A stretch of 64,000 nucleotides of DNA from Calliopum simillimum (GCA_951812925.1 OX638368.1:157404492-157468491), one strand, 5' to 3'; positions 13,101-21,530 are shown, numbered from the stretch's first letter. The notes: generated by a model from the sequence alone, not told the origin. Program-made: numbers and translations.

Positions 13101-16100
13101 TTAAAATGTACACTTTTCTTTGTCAAGGTTCTTAAAGGTTCAGTGATCGTGGCCAAATCAGGTAAAAATTTTCCGACATAAGTTACCAGGCCTAAAAAAC
13201 TCCGAATCTCTTCAGCGTTTTGAGGTTCACGGAACTCCATGATAGCCGATACTTTACTTTTTGTAGGTGCAATGCCTTTTTCTGACAGAATATGACCTAA
13301 GAATTCAACTTCTTTTGCATCGTAGATACATTTTTCATAATTTAGCATGACTCCATTCTCCTCCAAAATAGTTGTTACGTTTGTTACCCTTTGCTTCAGT
13401 TGCAGGTGATTTTCACCAATCACCAGAATATCATCAATAAAGATAAGACAGCCTTCACAACTACTTAGCATTTGATCCATAATTCGTTGGAAGATCTCTG
13501 GCGCACATGTTATGCCAAACATCAGCCTAGTATATCGATAAAGTCCTTTTCTAGTTATAAATGTTGTAATTTCTTTTGATTTTTCTGAAATTTCTACCTG
13601 ATGAAAGGCTTGCTTAATATCAAGCTTCGTAAACAGTTTTGCCTTCCCAATATACGGCAAAAAATTTTCCATCGTGGGTAATGGGTAATTTTCACGCTGT
13701 ATTGATTCATTTGCCCTCCGCATGTCAATGCAAATACGGACGTCGCCACCATCATCTTTCGGAATAACCACCATGGGCGAAATCCACTTTGATGGACCGT
13801 TGACTTTTTCTATGATGCCTTGCTTGAGTAGTTCATCAATTTTTTTATCTACCAATTGTTCTAAGGGTACTGCAATTCGTCGGTATGGTTGTATAACCGG
13901 TACCGCATCTTTTCGGAGTGGAATATCTACCACAATATTTTTGAACTTTCCGATTTCTGTGCGTTGAACTTCATTGATTTTATTGACATCATAACCTGTT
14001 TTCAGGATTCTTAATTCCTTAGCTGTGTCACGGCCAATTAAAAATTCACCTTTTTGTTCCATGACATAAAACTTAGCCATAACTGCGTTGTCGCCAACTT
14101 CAATTTGAGCTTCAAATATGCCAAGGATCGTTAAAGAAAATCCTCCATATGCCTTAAAGCTTTTTCCATCCCCTTTCTGCTGTTTCGAAACCAATACTTG
14201 TTTAGATTTAAGTTCATTCCATGTCTCTGAATCCATCAGGTTATACTTGGAGCCTGAATCTATTGTCCCCAGGATCTCAACTTGACCTACTTTGCATAAA
14301 ACTGTATCCGCTTTATCATTTGAATTAATGCAGAATACATATTCATTTTCATTGTCCTGAACATACTTTATAATGTCATCATCTACCTTAGCTTTCTTTG
14401 ATGAATTATACTTTTTATCTATATTAACTGAAGGTTCATTTTCTGTAAAGTTGATTGAACTTATGTTGTTTGACTTTTTAAGTGGAATACGGTGCTTCGA
14501 CCTGCATTTTGCAGCAAAATGATTGTGACCGCCACACTTGTTACATATCTTCCCTATTGCCGGACATTTCTCTTCATAAGCTCGGTGACCTGTATAGCCG
14601 CAACGGAAGCATTCAACTGCTTCAAAGTTTGGTTGTTTACGTTTCATGGTTTTCGATTGAACATTTATTTTATTAACCTCAGCTAACAAGTTTGAAGGTG
14701 TTTGGTTGCTCATAAATACTTTTTCTTGTTCTGCAATTGACTCAAATACTTTAGCCACATTTAAAATTGTCTTAAGACTGACATCGCCTTGCTTCAACAA
14801 TTCCCGTCTCATTCGCGCTGACCGACACTTTTCAATGATTTGGTCTTTCACATTTTCTTCCAATTTGTTGCCAAAATCACATTTTTCAGCTTGACATTTA
14901 AGTCGCATTGCAAACATCATAATATTTTCATTTTGCTCTTGTGCCATCAGGCGTAAAACATGTCGTTCATAAGTTACGTTTTGTTTTGGCAAAAAGAAGT
15001 TATTTAATTTTGTAATTGCCAGCTCATACGGCGATTGTGCAAGAACATAGTCATTTGCCAATGGTCCTCGTTGAGTTTCCGCTTCTAGCTCCGGTAAATT
15101 TGAATAAATTTCTTGAACCTTTCTTCCAACAAAATGTAAAAGCATCGAAAGTTTTCTTGTATCATCTTGAACTTTACTAGCACTCATACAGTATTCAAAT
15201 GACTGCAGCCAACTTTTCCATTCTTGGCCACAATTGTCCAAATACTGTGTGAATTCAAATGGAGGAACCGTCAATCCCATAACGTTTGCATTATCTAGGA
15301 AATAAAATAAATTTTTTTTTAATAAATTCCTCATTAAAATTTTCGTTTTGGCTTAACTACTGGCTGTTAAAATTTTAATTTTTTTTTTTTTTTTTTTTTA
15401 CGATTGAAATTTATGTTATATTTTTTTTTTTTTCATACTTTTGACTTCTTTTCAATATCAAAATAAAAGAAACTGATTCTATGACAAATTTATCGGTATT
15501 GAAACCATTCAATTATCGGTATTTAAACCATGGTCTTGAAACCATTCACTATCGGTATTTAAACCATGGTATTGAAACCATTCTTTATCGGTATTTAAAC
15601 CATGGTATTTAAACCATACACTATCGGTATTTAAACCATTCAATATTCAATTTTCGGTATTGAAACCATTCTGCCTCAAAGCACTAGAAAATTGGGTATT
15701 CAAACCATTTTACAATATTAAAAATATAACATAATCCTGCATCCAACTGCATTAAAGCCATTTTAAACCAGCATAACACATATAACATTTTTTTTTTAAA
15801 TTTTTTTTATTTTTTTTATTTACTGAAGTTCATGTCCATTTCTTCTGTTTTATTTTTTTAGTTTAAATTCACTAGAAACTTCCTTTTAATTTTCCTTGCT
15901 TCTCCGTTTTTCGTTGAAAAAAAAAAATTTTTTTTAAATTTTTTTTTTTTTTTTTTTTTCTCTCGTCGCCAGTGTAAAATAGTGCGTGTAGTTCAATTCA
16001 AAGCTCACTCAGAAGTGAAATCTTTTATTAATATTTGTTTGACATTTTACATTTTCAATAAGTAGTTATTGTTGTTTAATAATTAATAAGGACAGATACT

Positions 16101-17751
16101 ACATTATCGATATGTATTTAACTAAGCATATAATGTAGCAATGTACCTTTATGCTTGTTTTTGAAGTAAATAAATATTTATGAATTTTTGTTTTTTAAAA
16201 ACGGCGTGAATTGCTTAATAAAATGTACCTGCTTTAAGAAATTGTTCTTTTTTAAATAAAATATAGAGGTGTAGTACGGGTATATAAGACAAAATATTAG
16301 GAATTTTTATTTCTAAATTCTGTTCTTTTTACGAAGAAAACAAAATTCATACAAATCCCGAAAAATCCCGGGATCCCGGGATTCAAAAATTTCTGATCCC
16401 GAAATCCCGGGATCGCAAAAAGTCCAAAAATTGGAATCCCTACTGTCAATACATTACAATAGACAAAAATATAGAAAGGGTTTTAACAATTAGAGCAATT
16501 TAATTCAATATTACTCTAAAAAGGCCCCAATGACTTCATGAGAGCTTACTTCTGATAGCCAGGATTTATTTGTGGTATGTTATTATGTTCGGATAACTCG
16601 AAAGAAGGCGCGACATCGCTCACAAAATTTATATACGTTATACTGAAAGTACTAATAAAGTAATTTTTCTGAAATTTACTACTACTTTTAAAGTTCACAA
16701 AATACCACCAGTGGGTGTGGCACCTCCAATACAAGTTAAATGTTATATTTAGAGAAACCTTTATAGGAGTAGTAATGATGAGATTTGGTGTGAAAATACC
16801 AGTAACTAAGAATTTTCGGTCAAAATTTGAGGTGAAAAGATTCGAAGTATAAAAAAAGAACTTGCTTAAACATAGTAAAAAAGTAGAAATAGCAAAATTA
16901 AGTATAGGAAATTTTTTTAATTCTCGAATAGTTTGTTGTTTTAGTGGTATTTTTACATCCCACAGTTGTCCATTCGGTAAAGAATCCCACAAGGATACTA
17001 TAACTGCAAAAATCTCAAAAAATAGAGTTATGATACCTTAGCTCTCTAAGGTATCAATATGTTTGAGAAAACACATCGAAAGTAGGTACTACAGTCTCAT
17101 TAAGAGTTAAATCGATTGCAGTGTGACTATTTTTGACCGGAAAAAAATTAAACGTGTCTCAAATATTGTATTTCTCCATTATTGATTTTATTTGCTTATA
17201 AAAAAAACAATTTTCATAACAGTTTTTCTTATAAATTTTTTAACCTTTTTTAAGATTCCACACACAAAAGAAGCAATGTCCAACATACAAGCTGAGGTAC
17301 TAAAGTTAGCTAAAGGTAATGTTTATGAAGAGCATTTAAGATTCATACGAACTTTTGATGAGAAATGGCGAATGGATGAAAATATAATATTGATAATGTG
17401 TGCCATCGTATTATTTACGCCCAGTCGATCGCGTATTATACATTCCGATGTGATTAAATTGGAACAAGTATGTTTGTTTTACTAAAGTTTACGTTATTTC
17501 CATTAACTTGATCTCTAAACAATATATTCTTTTGCATTACTTTTTTCTAGAATTCCTACTATTATCTTCTGCGAAGGTATTTGGAAAGTGTTTATCCGGG
17601 ATGCGAAGCGAAATCAGCTTTTATTAAATTAATACAAAAAATTTCGGATGTTGAGCGTCTGAATCAGTTTATTATTGGTGTATATTTAAACGTAAATCCA
17701 TCACAAGTTGAGCCTTTGCTAAGAGAAATTTTCGATTTAAAAAATCATTAA
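4155..17751 (+). CDS. Hr96: Nuclear hormone receptor Hr96 (NR1J), five coding exons
   Basis: Nuclear receptor that in Drosophila controls xenobiotic response and triglyceride/cholesterol balance. Exons: 4155-4845, 6122-7131, 8469-8678, 17255-17467, 17551-17751; all junctions are GT/AG and phases sum to 774 codons (Drosophila Hr96 is about 720). The start is the ATG at 4155 because the protein then begins MSPPK as in Drosophila; the upstream in-frame ATG at 4062 is probably untranslated. The DNA-binding domain (residues 7-75) has two C4 zinc fingers and the unusual P-box CESCKA. Residues 189-314 form nine 14-residue repeats. The ligand-binding domain runs from about 545 to the end, with the NR signature near 600 (FRDMCQEDQ then LLKGG) and an AF-2-like C-terminus. 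Introns are 1.3, 1.3, 8.6 and 0.08 kb; the third is swollen by nested transposons. Confidence 0.97.
4846..6121 (+). other. Hr96 intron 1
   Basis: Donor CAG|GTAAGC, acceptor TTTTAG|GTGAC; it splits a glycine codon inside the fourth 14-residue repeat. AT-rich with A-runs near 5095. A ~45-bp stretch at 5836-5880 (shared phrase TTTTTTGCAAATATCTCGCT) matches the arms of the large palindrome at 39500-40677, so it is probably a fragment of that family. No other structure seen. Confidence 0.8.
7132..8468 (+). other. Hr96 intron 2
   Basis: Donor AAG|GTAAAT, acceptor TTTCAG|CCCG, phase 0. AT-rich sequence in which I see no element ends, coding or RNA genes. Confidence 0.75.
9509..9796 (+). pseudogene. 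hAT transposase remnant
   Basis: An open frame reads LILDCKTRWSSLLDIL followed by a helical stretch ending LVLLCFSV at 9796. The CKTRWSS motif is characteristic of the hAT transposase region between the catalytic domain and the dimerisation domain. Only about 90 of the expected 600 or more residues remain, with no BED finger and no C-terminal dimerisation domain, so this hAT copy is non-autonomous. Confidence 0.75.
9776..10025 (+). repeat. Dispersed ~250-bp repeat, copy 1
   Basis: Begins TTATGTTTTTCTGTA and ends near CAACTCATACGAGTTT. The same sequence, about 85% identical by eye, recurs in two pieces at 21403-21530 and 27116-27215, separated by the copia insertion and flanking DNA. Here it lies inside the hAT element. 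It has no coding capacity and may be a hAT-derived segment. Confidence 0.65.
11102..11232 (-). repeat. 3' LTR of the gypsy-like element
   Basis: 131 bp, identical to 15973-16103; TGTA...TACA termini. On the minus strand it follows the purine-rich tract AATAAGGAAGTAA (11233-11245), which fixes this boundary. Confidence 0.9.
11309..15334 (-). CDS. Gag-Pol polyprotein of the gypsy-like element
   Basis: One uninterrupted frame of 1341 codons. In order: a retrotransposon gag region (residues 20-210); two zinc knuckles near 243-279 (CFRCGYTGH... and CNKCGGHNHFAAKC, the first with unusual spacing); an aspartic protease with DSG near 358; reverse transcriptase with LDIKQAFHQ and the catalytic FIDD; RNase H with TDAS; and an integrase with an HHCC-like zinc region (CRGC) and DDE residues in AIDF, ADNG and the PQQNGEVER helix. 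No stop or frameshift is seen, so the element may be active. Gag and Pol are in one frame with no slippage site, as in some Mag-type elements. A start further in, at MGLTVPPF, is also possible. Strand is opposite to Hr96. Confidence 0.93.
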   Translation of the reverse strand: MRNLLKKNLFYFLDNANVMGLTVPPFEFTQYLDNCGQEWKSWLQSFEYCMSASKVQDDTRKLSMLLHFVGRKVQEIYSNLPELEAETQRGPLANDYVLAQSPYELAITKLNNFFLPKQNVTYERHVLRLMAQEQNENIMMFAMRLKCQAEKCDFGNKLEENVKDQIIEKCRSARMRRELLKQGDVSLKTILNVAKVFESIAEQEKVFMSNQTPSNLLAEVNKINVQSKTMKRKQPNFEAVECFRCGYTGHRAYEEKCPAIGKICNKCGGHNHFAAKCRSKHRIPLKKSNNISSINFTENEPSVNIDKKYNSSKKAKVDDDIIKYVQDNENEYVFCINSNDKADTVLCKVGQVEILGTIDSGSKYNLMDSETWNELKSKQVLVSKQQKGDGKSFKAYGGFSLTILGIFEAQIEVGDNAVMAKFYVMEQKGEFLIGRDTAKELRILKTGYDVNKINEVQRTEIGKFKNIVVDIPLRKDAVPVIQPYRRIAVPLEQLVDKKIDELLKQGIIEKVNGPSKWISPMVVIPKDDGGDVRICIDMRRANESIQRENYPLPTMENFLPYIGKAKLFTKLDIKQAFHQVEISEKSKEITTFITRKGLYRYTRLMFGITCAPEIFQRIMDQMLSSCEGCLIFIDDILVIGENHLQLKQRVTNVTTILEENGVMLNYEKCIYDAKEVEFLGHILSEKGIAPTKSKVSAIMEFREPQNAEEIRSFLGLVTYVGKFLPDLATITEPLRTLTKKSVHFKWTTAQQKAFNKLKHLISSDVVLGYYDLADRTQLFTDASPVGLGAVLLQHNNNGPRVISYASKSLSDIEKRYCQTEKEALGLVWGVERFHFYLYGREFELVTDHKPLEVIFGTRSKPCARIERWVLRLQSYQYKIIYQKGKNNIADPLSRLLGNLQHGNTFDENSEHYVNWIATIAAPKALKLKEIIEESVKDITILALKDAIYAELWTEDLKPFKLFESELCFANDILLRGTRIIMPEKLRERTIALAHEGHPGITVMKRRLRAKVWWPKIDKDVEDLVKNCRGCTLVSAPSAPEPIIRKELPSGPWQHLAIDFLGPLPSEHYLLVIVDYFSRFVEIEIMKKIDSTETIKRLKVIFCRFGPPLSITADNGKQFISEEFKSFCDEFNIELINTIPYWPQQNGEVERQNRSILKRLIISQNAGRNWMSDLQDYLLMYRSTPHSTTLKSPTELLFGRNIRDKLPTIYQPLERDEETSDRDKEKKQKEKEYADKQRHAKPIDIHEGDEVLVKRAVKPNKLSSTFEPSVHKVIKRKGGEAIIESTLSKKLYRRNVAHLKKVNRRPSAESIFTTNDETLSDASDGQLQRRSVRRPAYFKDFV
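15495..15707 (-). repeat. Ten-copy GGTATTnAAACCAT array in the gypsy-like leader
   Basis: The 14-bp motif GGTnTTnAAACCAT occurs ten times, at about 15495, 15518, 15532, 15554, 15568, 15590, 15604, 15626, 15656 and 15694. Spacings are mostly 14 or 22 bp, and many copies are preceded by TATC. The core GGTATTTAAACC is nearly palindromic. The array lies in the untranslated leader between the 5' LTR and gag. Confidence 0.9.
15961..15972 (-). other. Primer-binding site of the gypsy-like element
   Basis: On the minus strand the 5' LTR ends TACA and after one base comes TGGCGACGAGAG. The TGG start is the standard complement of a tRNA CCA end; the tRNA itself was not identified. Confidence 0.7.
15973..16103 (-). 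repeat. 5' LTR of the gypsy-like element
   Basis: 131 bp, identical to 11102-11232. It should hold the promoter and poly(A) signals of the element, transcribed toward lower coordinates. Confidence 0.9.
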
Positions 17752-17758
17752 ATTAGTA

Positions 17759-18001
17759 AATAAAACATTTATCGTTTATTTAACTAAAAGTTAGTAAATA
17801 CTATATATGGCATGTTAATATGTGTGTTTAAGAATACTATACAATTGATTGTATTCGGTAAGTCTTTAGCTGTTTTTAGGTGCATAAAATAACTTTAAAT
17901 TTTTGTTTTTATTTTGACTACGCTTTACACAAATTGTTATAAATATGAAAATTTATTTAATGTATTTTACTTGTTTTGTCTGTTTTAATCCGTAAAATAA
18001 A
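17759..18001 (+). terminator. Hr96 3' end, candidate poly(A) signals
   Basis: AATAAA occurs at 17759-17764, eight bases past the Hr96 stop codon, and again at 17996-18001. The second would give a more usual 3' UTR of about 250 bp. Which is used cannot be told from sequence. Confidence 0.5.
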
Positions 18002-18119
18002 GAGTCTATTTTGTTGTAAAATTAAAAACATCATTTTTAATATGTATTATTAATAAGCAAGACAAAAATTGGTCCTACCTTTTTATTATCTTGGAATTTG
18101 AATTATACACCATTAGAAA

Positions 18120-18395
18120 CCCAACAGAAAATTTCGATGCGCATCCCCAAGATGCAATAGCGATGCGCATCGTTCTCGCATCCAAAGAGCTGATTTGTAT
18201 GCGCATATTTTCTGCGCTATAGGTAGCGAGAGCGAAGCGCATCCAAAGAGCATTTCTGGATGCGAGAGCGATGCGCATCCAAAGAGCATTTCTGGTAGCG
18301 AGAGCGATGCGCATCCAAAGAGCATTTCTGGATGCGAGAGCGATGCGCATCCAAAGAGCATTTCTGGTAGCGAGAACGATGCGCTTTCGGTCACG
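18120..18395. repeat. 36-bp palindromic minisatellite, array 1
   Basis: Units run GCATTTCTGG, then ATGC or TAGC, then GAGAGC, the palindrome GATGCGCATC and CAAAGA (36 bp). The two variants alternate, making a 72-bp higher-order unit. The 5' part (18120-18230) is degenerate. Because 36 is a multiple of 3, several frames stay open without coding meaning. Confidence 0.9.
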
Positions 18396-18439
18396 TATTA
18401 ACGTACAAAACAAAATAAATCAATAAGTCGTCTTCGTAA

Positions 18440-18535
18440 GAGCGCGATGATAGAGCAGTGGTCTAGCGACTGGCACTGCGATTGAGAGTTGTAGCAACCG
18501 TGAGGTCCTCGGTTCAACTCCGGCCCAGACCTAAC
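18440..18535 (+). repeat. tRNA-like sequence, probably a SINE head or tRNA relic
   Basis: A perfect RNA polymerase III B box, GGTTCAACTCC, sits at 18511-18521 and an A-box-like TGGTCTAGCGACTGG near 18459, at tRNA-like spacing. The T stem has one mismatch and I could not fold a full acceptor stem, so a functional tRNA is unlikely. A run of A's follows at about 18610, which would fit a SINE tail. Confidence 0.45.
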
Positions 18536-18704
18536 ACAAAAGTTTTCAACTTGCAATTTTTCAATTAGAATTAATTTAGTAAAATAAAAATAATTATAAT
18601 TACATCAACAAAAAAAAAAAAAAAAATAATAGTCTGATGTGTCTTTGTTGACGAAAGACGTAAAATTTCAATTAAAAATAAATTTTTTAAATATTTTTAT
18701 TGTC

Positions 18705-18985
18705 ATCCAAAAAGCATCCAAAGAGCATTTCTGAATGCGAGAGCGATGCGCATCCAAAGAGCATTTCTGGTAGCGAGAGCGATGCGCATCCAAAGAGCAT
18801 TTCTGGATGCGAGAGCGATGCGCATCCAAAGAGCATTTCTGGTAGCGAGAGCGAAGCGCTTCGTTCCAATGACATGCCAATGTTAATTTCAGCGCTTTTG
18901 GCAACGAGAGAGATGCGCTTCACTGCTGCTTTAGAGCGCTTCAGAAGCGCTATTGATGCGCTCCATTCCCCATTGGGAAGGTATT
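18705..18985. repeat. 36-bp palindromic minisatellite, array 2
   Basis: Same 36-bp unit, orientation and alternating variants as array 1, about 310 bp further on, with degenerate units (AGCGCTT-containing) at the right end. The two arrays look like one array split by the tRNA-like insert and its flanks. Confidence 0.9.
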
Positions 18986-18989
18986 TGTG

Positions 18990-20360
18990 TGTAAATGTGC
19001 ACAGAGTTAAAATTATTTTAATATTTTGCCATTAAGACAGGTAAAACAACGACAAAATACGGGGTCACACAGAGCTGAAAAGGGGATACAGCATAACGAG
19101 AAAGACAAAAAGCTGACTGACACTGACTTCATGTTTTTTGTTTTCTTTTCGTTTCACATTTGTCATTGTACCATGGATTGAGCTTTAGTAAATTGTCCAA
19201 AAAGTTCCAAAATTATTTAATACATTTGTGGTCAAATTTTCACCATTGAGCGATTCTAGTATTTATTAATCATTCTTACCTTAGTCCCGATTTGCTGTTT
19301 TTGTCTCGTAGGATTTTTTCGTCCCGGAATCACGTATTTAGGTTCCGATTGTCCAGCATTTGTTCATATTAACATGGATGAAAATTACTTGAGACTGGAG
19401 CCTAGACCCTCGTTGATATCGAAAAATGAACTTCAGATTCAGTTTTCTTGTGTTTAAATTGAGAAAAAAAAGTAGGTCCGGAAAAACCCTTTATAACCGG
19501 AAATGGTGGAGTCATATTACAAAGTGTTCCTAAGAGCACATGATGTTACTAGCATCTGTGTTTCGCTTGTTTGGCTCCAGGTCGAATTTTAAAGTTCTTT
19601 ATAAGTCGTAAACCGTTTGAGATTTTGTTTCCTATCTTCAACGAAGTTGTAGATATAGACTAAAGGAAAGAAAGTGTTCAAAAAACTGACCGGAATTAAA
19701 TGGATTTTGGGCCTCAAAATCACAAAAATGCCGAAAAATTATACCATTTTTGGTCATAGCTTCCGTATTTTGCCAAACAATTAAAACCAAATTGTAGCCA
19801 AGACTAAACTAAACAACTCTGTAGAGCATTCGCCACTGGTTGTGGTAGCCTTTCCTTTCCACTCAACTATTTGTTCACCTCCGTAGGAGCTATCAATAAA
19901 TTACGTCCACGTTTAGGGGTGGTCTTGAATATTCCTGTAGACTTTTGACAAAACAACCTAACTTGAGATAGGACAATTCTCTAGGATTTTGGTCATAAAT
20001 ATAAAATTTCAATATGCTTATTGTGGTAAAATCACATCTCCATGATTTCTAGTTCCATAATTCACGCAAGATTTGAATTTAGCGCCATTCGTGCGGTGAT
20101 ATGTTGTTAACCAAAAAAAGAAAATAATTTGACAGGTAAGAGTTAAAGATTAAAAAAAAATTTAGGAGATTCAACGCTGCATCAACAAAATTGAACCACA
20201 TTATTGAAAAGCAGAGAAACAGATTTTTAGCTCTCCTGAAAAGTTGCCAGTTTCTAATTAGGTTGTTTTGTCAAATAGCCACAGATTCTAATGTCAAGTC
20301 TAAAGCCCAGAATACGTTATTGATTGGGTTCGTCAGTCGAAAATTCATCAGTTTTGAATA
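18990..20360. other. Intergenic, nothing recognised
   Basis: AT-rich, with no convincing coding frame, repeat ends or RNA gene. Confidence 0.6.
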
Positions 20361-20370
20361 ATTGAGGGGT

Positions 20371-21130
20371 ATAGAAGCAAAGGCGACAATCTCCATTTTT
20401 GTTTCTGAGCGTATCTCTTAGTGTTTGACCACAAAGCATCATCAAATGCAAGAAGATGGTACGATCAAAGAGGTACAGAATCAAAGACGACAGTCTCAGT
20501 GTTGCCAGTTTAGGGGATTTCCTCCTAAATTTATGGGATTTTAAAAGGTCTAGGGGGCAATCTAGGGGTTGCATTATTCAGGGGATTTGTTCAGGGGATT
20601 TTAAAAATGTTTAGGGGAAATCTAGGGGATACTTTTATGTAAATGTTAAGAAAACCTTATTTTAAAATATTTACATTATAGTACATGTTAACAAAAATAT
20701 CTATATTTATAAAATATATTGAAACAACATTCACTTCATTTTGAAATTTGGAAAATTTTTTTTTTTTTTTGTTACCAAAATAGAAATGTTCCATATTTAG
20801 GGGAAATTTTGACAAAAGTCCAGAATTTGGGGGAAATTTCGTTATTAAAAATATTAATTTCGTTTTGAAATTTGGAACTTTCTTTTTTTTTTTTTTTTTT
20901 TTGGTCGCAAAATATAACATTTTCTATTTAGGGGAAATTTCGAAAACCAAAATTTAGGGGAAATCTGGTGCCATCTGGGGGAAAATAGGAGAACCTACCT
21001 GGCAACACTGGACAGTCTCTTCTTTGATCATGGACATGTTTGATAGTGACATCTAGTTGCATTTGATGGTAGCTTGTGATCAAACACGTTCATAAAAAAA
21101 AATGGATATTGTCGCCTTTGCTACTATCAT
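20371..21130. mobile_element. Foldback MITE split near its centre by a hAT MITE
   Basis: Left arm 20371-20488 (ATAGAAGCAAAGGCGACAAT at its start) pairs with right arm 21019-21127. Both also share the inner phrase ATCAAATGCAA next to GTTTGA. Without the hAT MITE (20497-21010) the element is about 240 bp and almost wholly palindromic. Confidence 0.75.
20497..21010. mobile_element. hAT-type MITE with perfect 8-bp TSD
   Basis: GACAGTCT at 20489-20496 is repeated exactly at 21011-21018. Terminal inverted repeats are CAGTGTTGCCAG...CTGGCAACACTG. The interior is non-coding with about a dozen TTTAGGGGAAAT-like motifs, probably subterminal transposase sites, and an internal ~120-bp duplication at 20730-20940. 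Confidence 0.92.
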
Positions 21131-21402
21131 TCATGTTTGAAGCTCAAACACACATTTGTGTTGTGACGTCACATTATCAGCCAAAAAGAAAAATATGGCC
21201 GCTGACTGATGATTGACGAAGAAAAGCGGCTACACACGCAAGCACGAGCAAAACTGGCGAACCTGATCGATAGTGTGGCTGGCTGTAAGTCAAAGCCATA
21301 ATATCAAAAATACTTAATCCTTATTTCAACCTAAAATGGTATTGTTATTTAACCAAAAGTTTCTGTTTTCAACAGTATTTTCATCTTTTAAATAACTTTC
21401 TT

Positions 21403-21530
21403 ATGTTTTTCTGTAAGATTTTTTTTTGACTGTCAAATTTTTATTGTTTTTAATTTTGATTGTTTTAATTTTTTATTTTTCAAACAATTAAAAATTTTAA
21501 AACTCCTATGACTTCTCTTTTGAAATACAT
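21403..21530 (+). repeat. Dispersed ~250-bp repeat, copy 2, left piece
   Basis: Matches 9776-9920 (starts TTATGTTTTTCTGTAAGA, ends at ACTCCTATGACTTCT). Its continuation is at 27116-27215, so the 5.6 kb between, including copia, was inserted into it. Confidence 0.65.

Larger units (their letters stand above)
11102..16103 (-). mobile_element. Ty3/gypsy LTR retrotransposon, apparently complete
   Basis: Two identical 131-bp repeats (11102-11232 and 15973-16103) with TGTA...TACA ends bracket a 4.74-kb interior coding gag-pol on the minus strand. The primer-binding site starts TGGCGACGAGAG just inside the 5' LTR and a polypurine tract abuts the 3' LTR. The flanks GTATC/TTATC suggest a 4-5-bp target duplication with a possible mismatch. 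Identical LTRs imply a recent insertion. It sits inside the hAT, antisense to Hr96. Clade possibly Mag/K02A2.6-like (single fused gag-pol frame, no env), tentative. Confidence 0.93.
9328..16442 (+). mobile_element. hAT DNA transposon with perfect 8-bp TSD, carrying a nested gypsy-like element
   Basis: CTGTCAAT at 9320-9327 recurs at 16443-16450, a perfect 8-bp target duplication. The element begins TAGGGATTTCAGTCCCGGG and ends with the reverse complement of TAGGGATTCCAA. Both subterminal regions are packed with ATCCCGGGAT-type palindromes, likely transposase-binding repeats. A transposase remnant lies at 9509-9796. Removing the gypsy-like insert (11102-16103) leaves about 2.1 kb. Confidence 0.9.
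9034..17062. mobile_element. TIR element in Hr96 intron 3, split by a hAT insertion
   Basis: The start at 9034 (ACATATCGATACCTTAGAG) is matched in reverse complement at 17044-17062 with one mismatch. Both arms carry CTCTATTTTTT about 15-20 bp further in. Without the hAT insert (9328-16442) the element would be about 0.9 kb with no coding capacity, i.e. a MITE or relic. A third, related end lies inside the hAT at 11041-11101 continuing at 16104-16116. Target duplication not resolved. Confidence 0.5.

Noticed and set aside
18113..18413. Open frames encoding 12-residue repeats in the 36-bp minisatellite
   Set aside because: The unit length is a multiple of three, so several frames on both strands are open by construction; no start context or conserved protein.
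18440..18535. Functional tRNA gene
   Set aside because: The B box is good but the T stem has a mismatch and no acceptor stem folds.
18120..18985. CRISPR-like array
   Set aside because: Units are contiguous with no unique spacers, and the genome is eukaryotic.
20657..20920. 87-codon frame rich in lysine
   Set aside because: It reads through poly-A/T runs inside the hAT MITE.
21161..21180. TGACGTCA palindrome (CRE-like site)
   Set aside because: A single 8-bp match far from any gene start; another occurs in the copia leader. Expected by chance.
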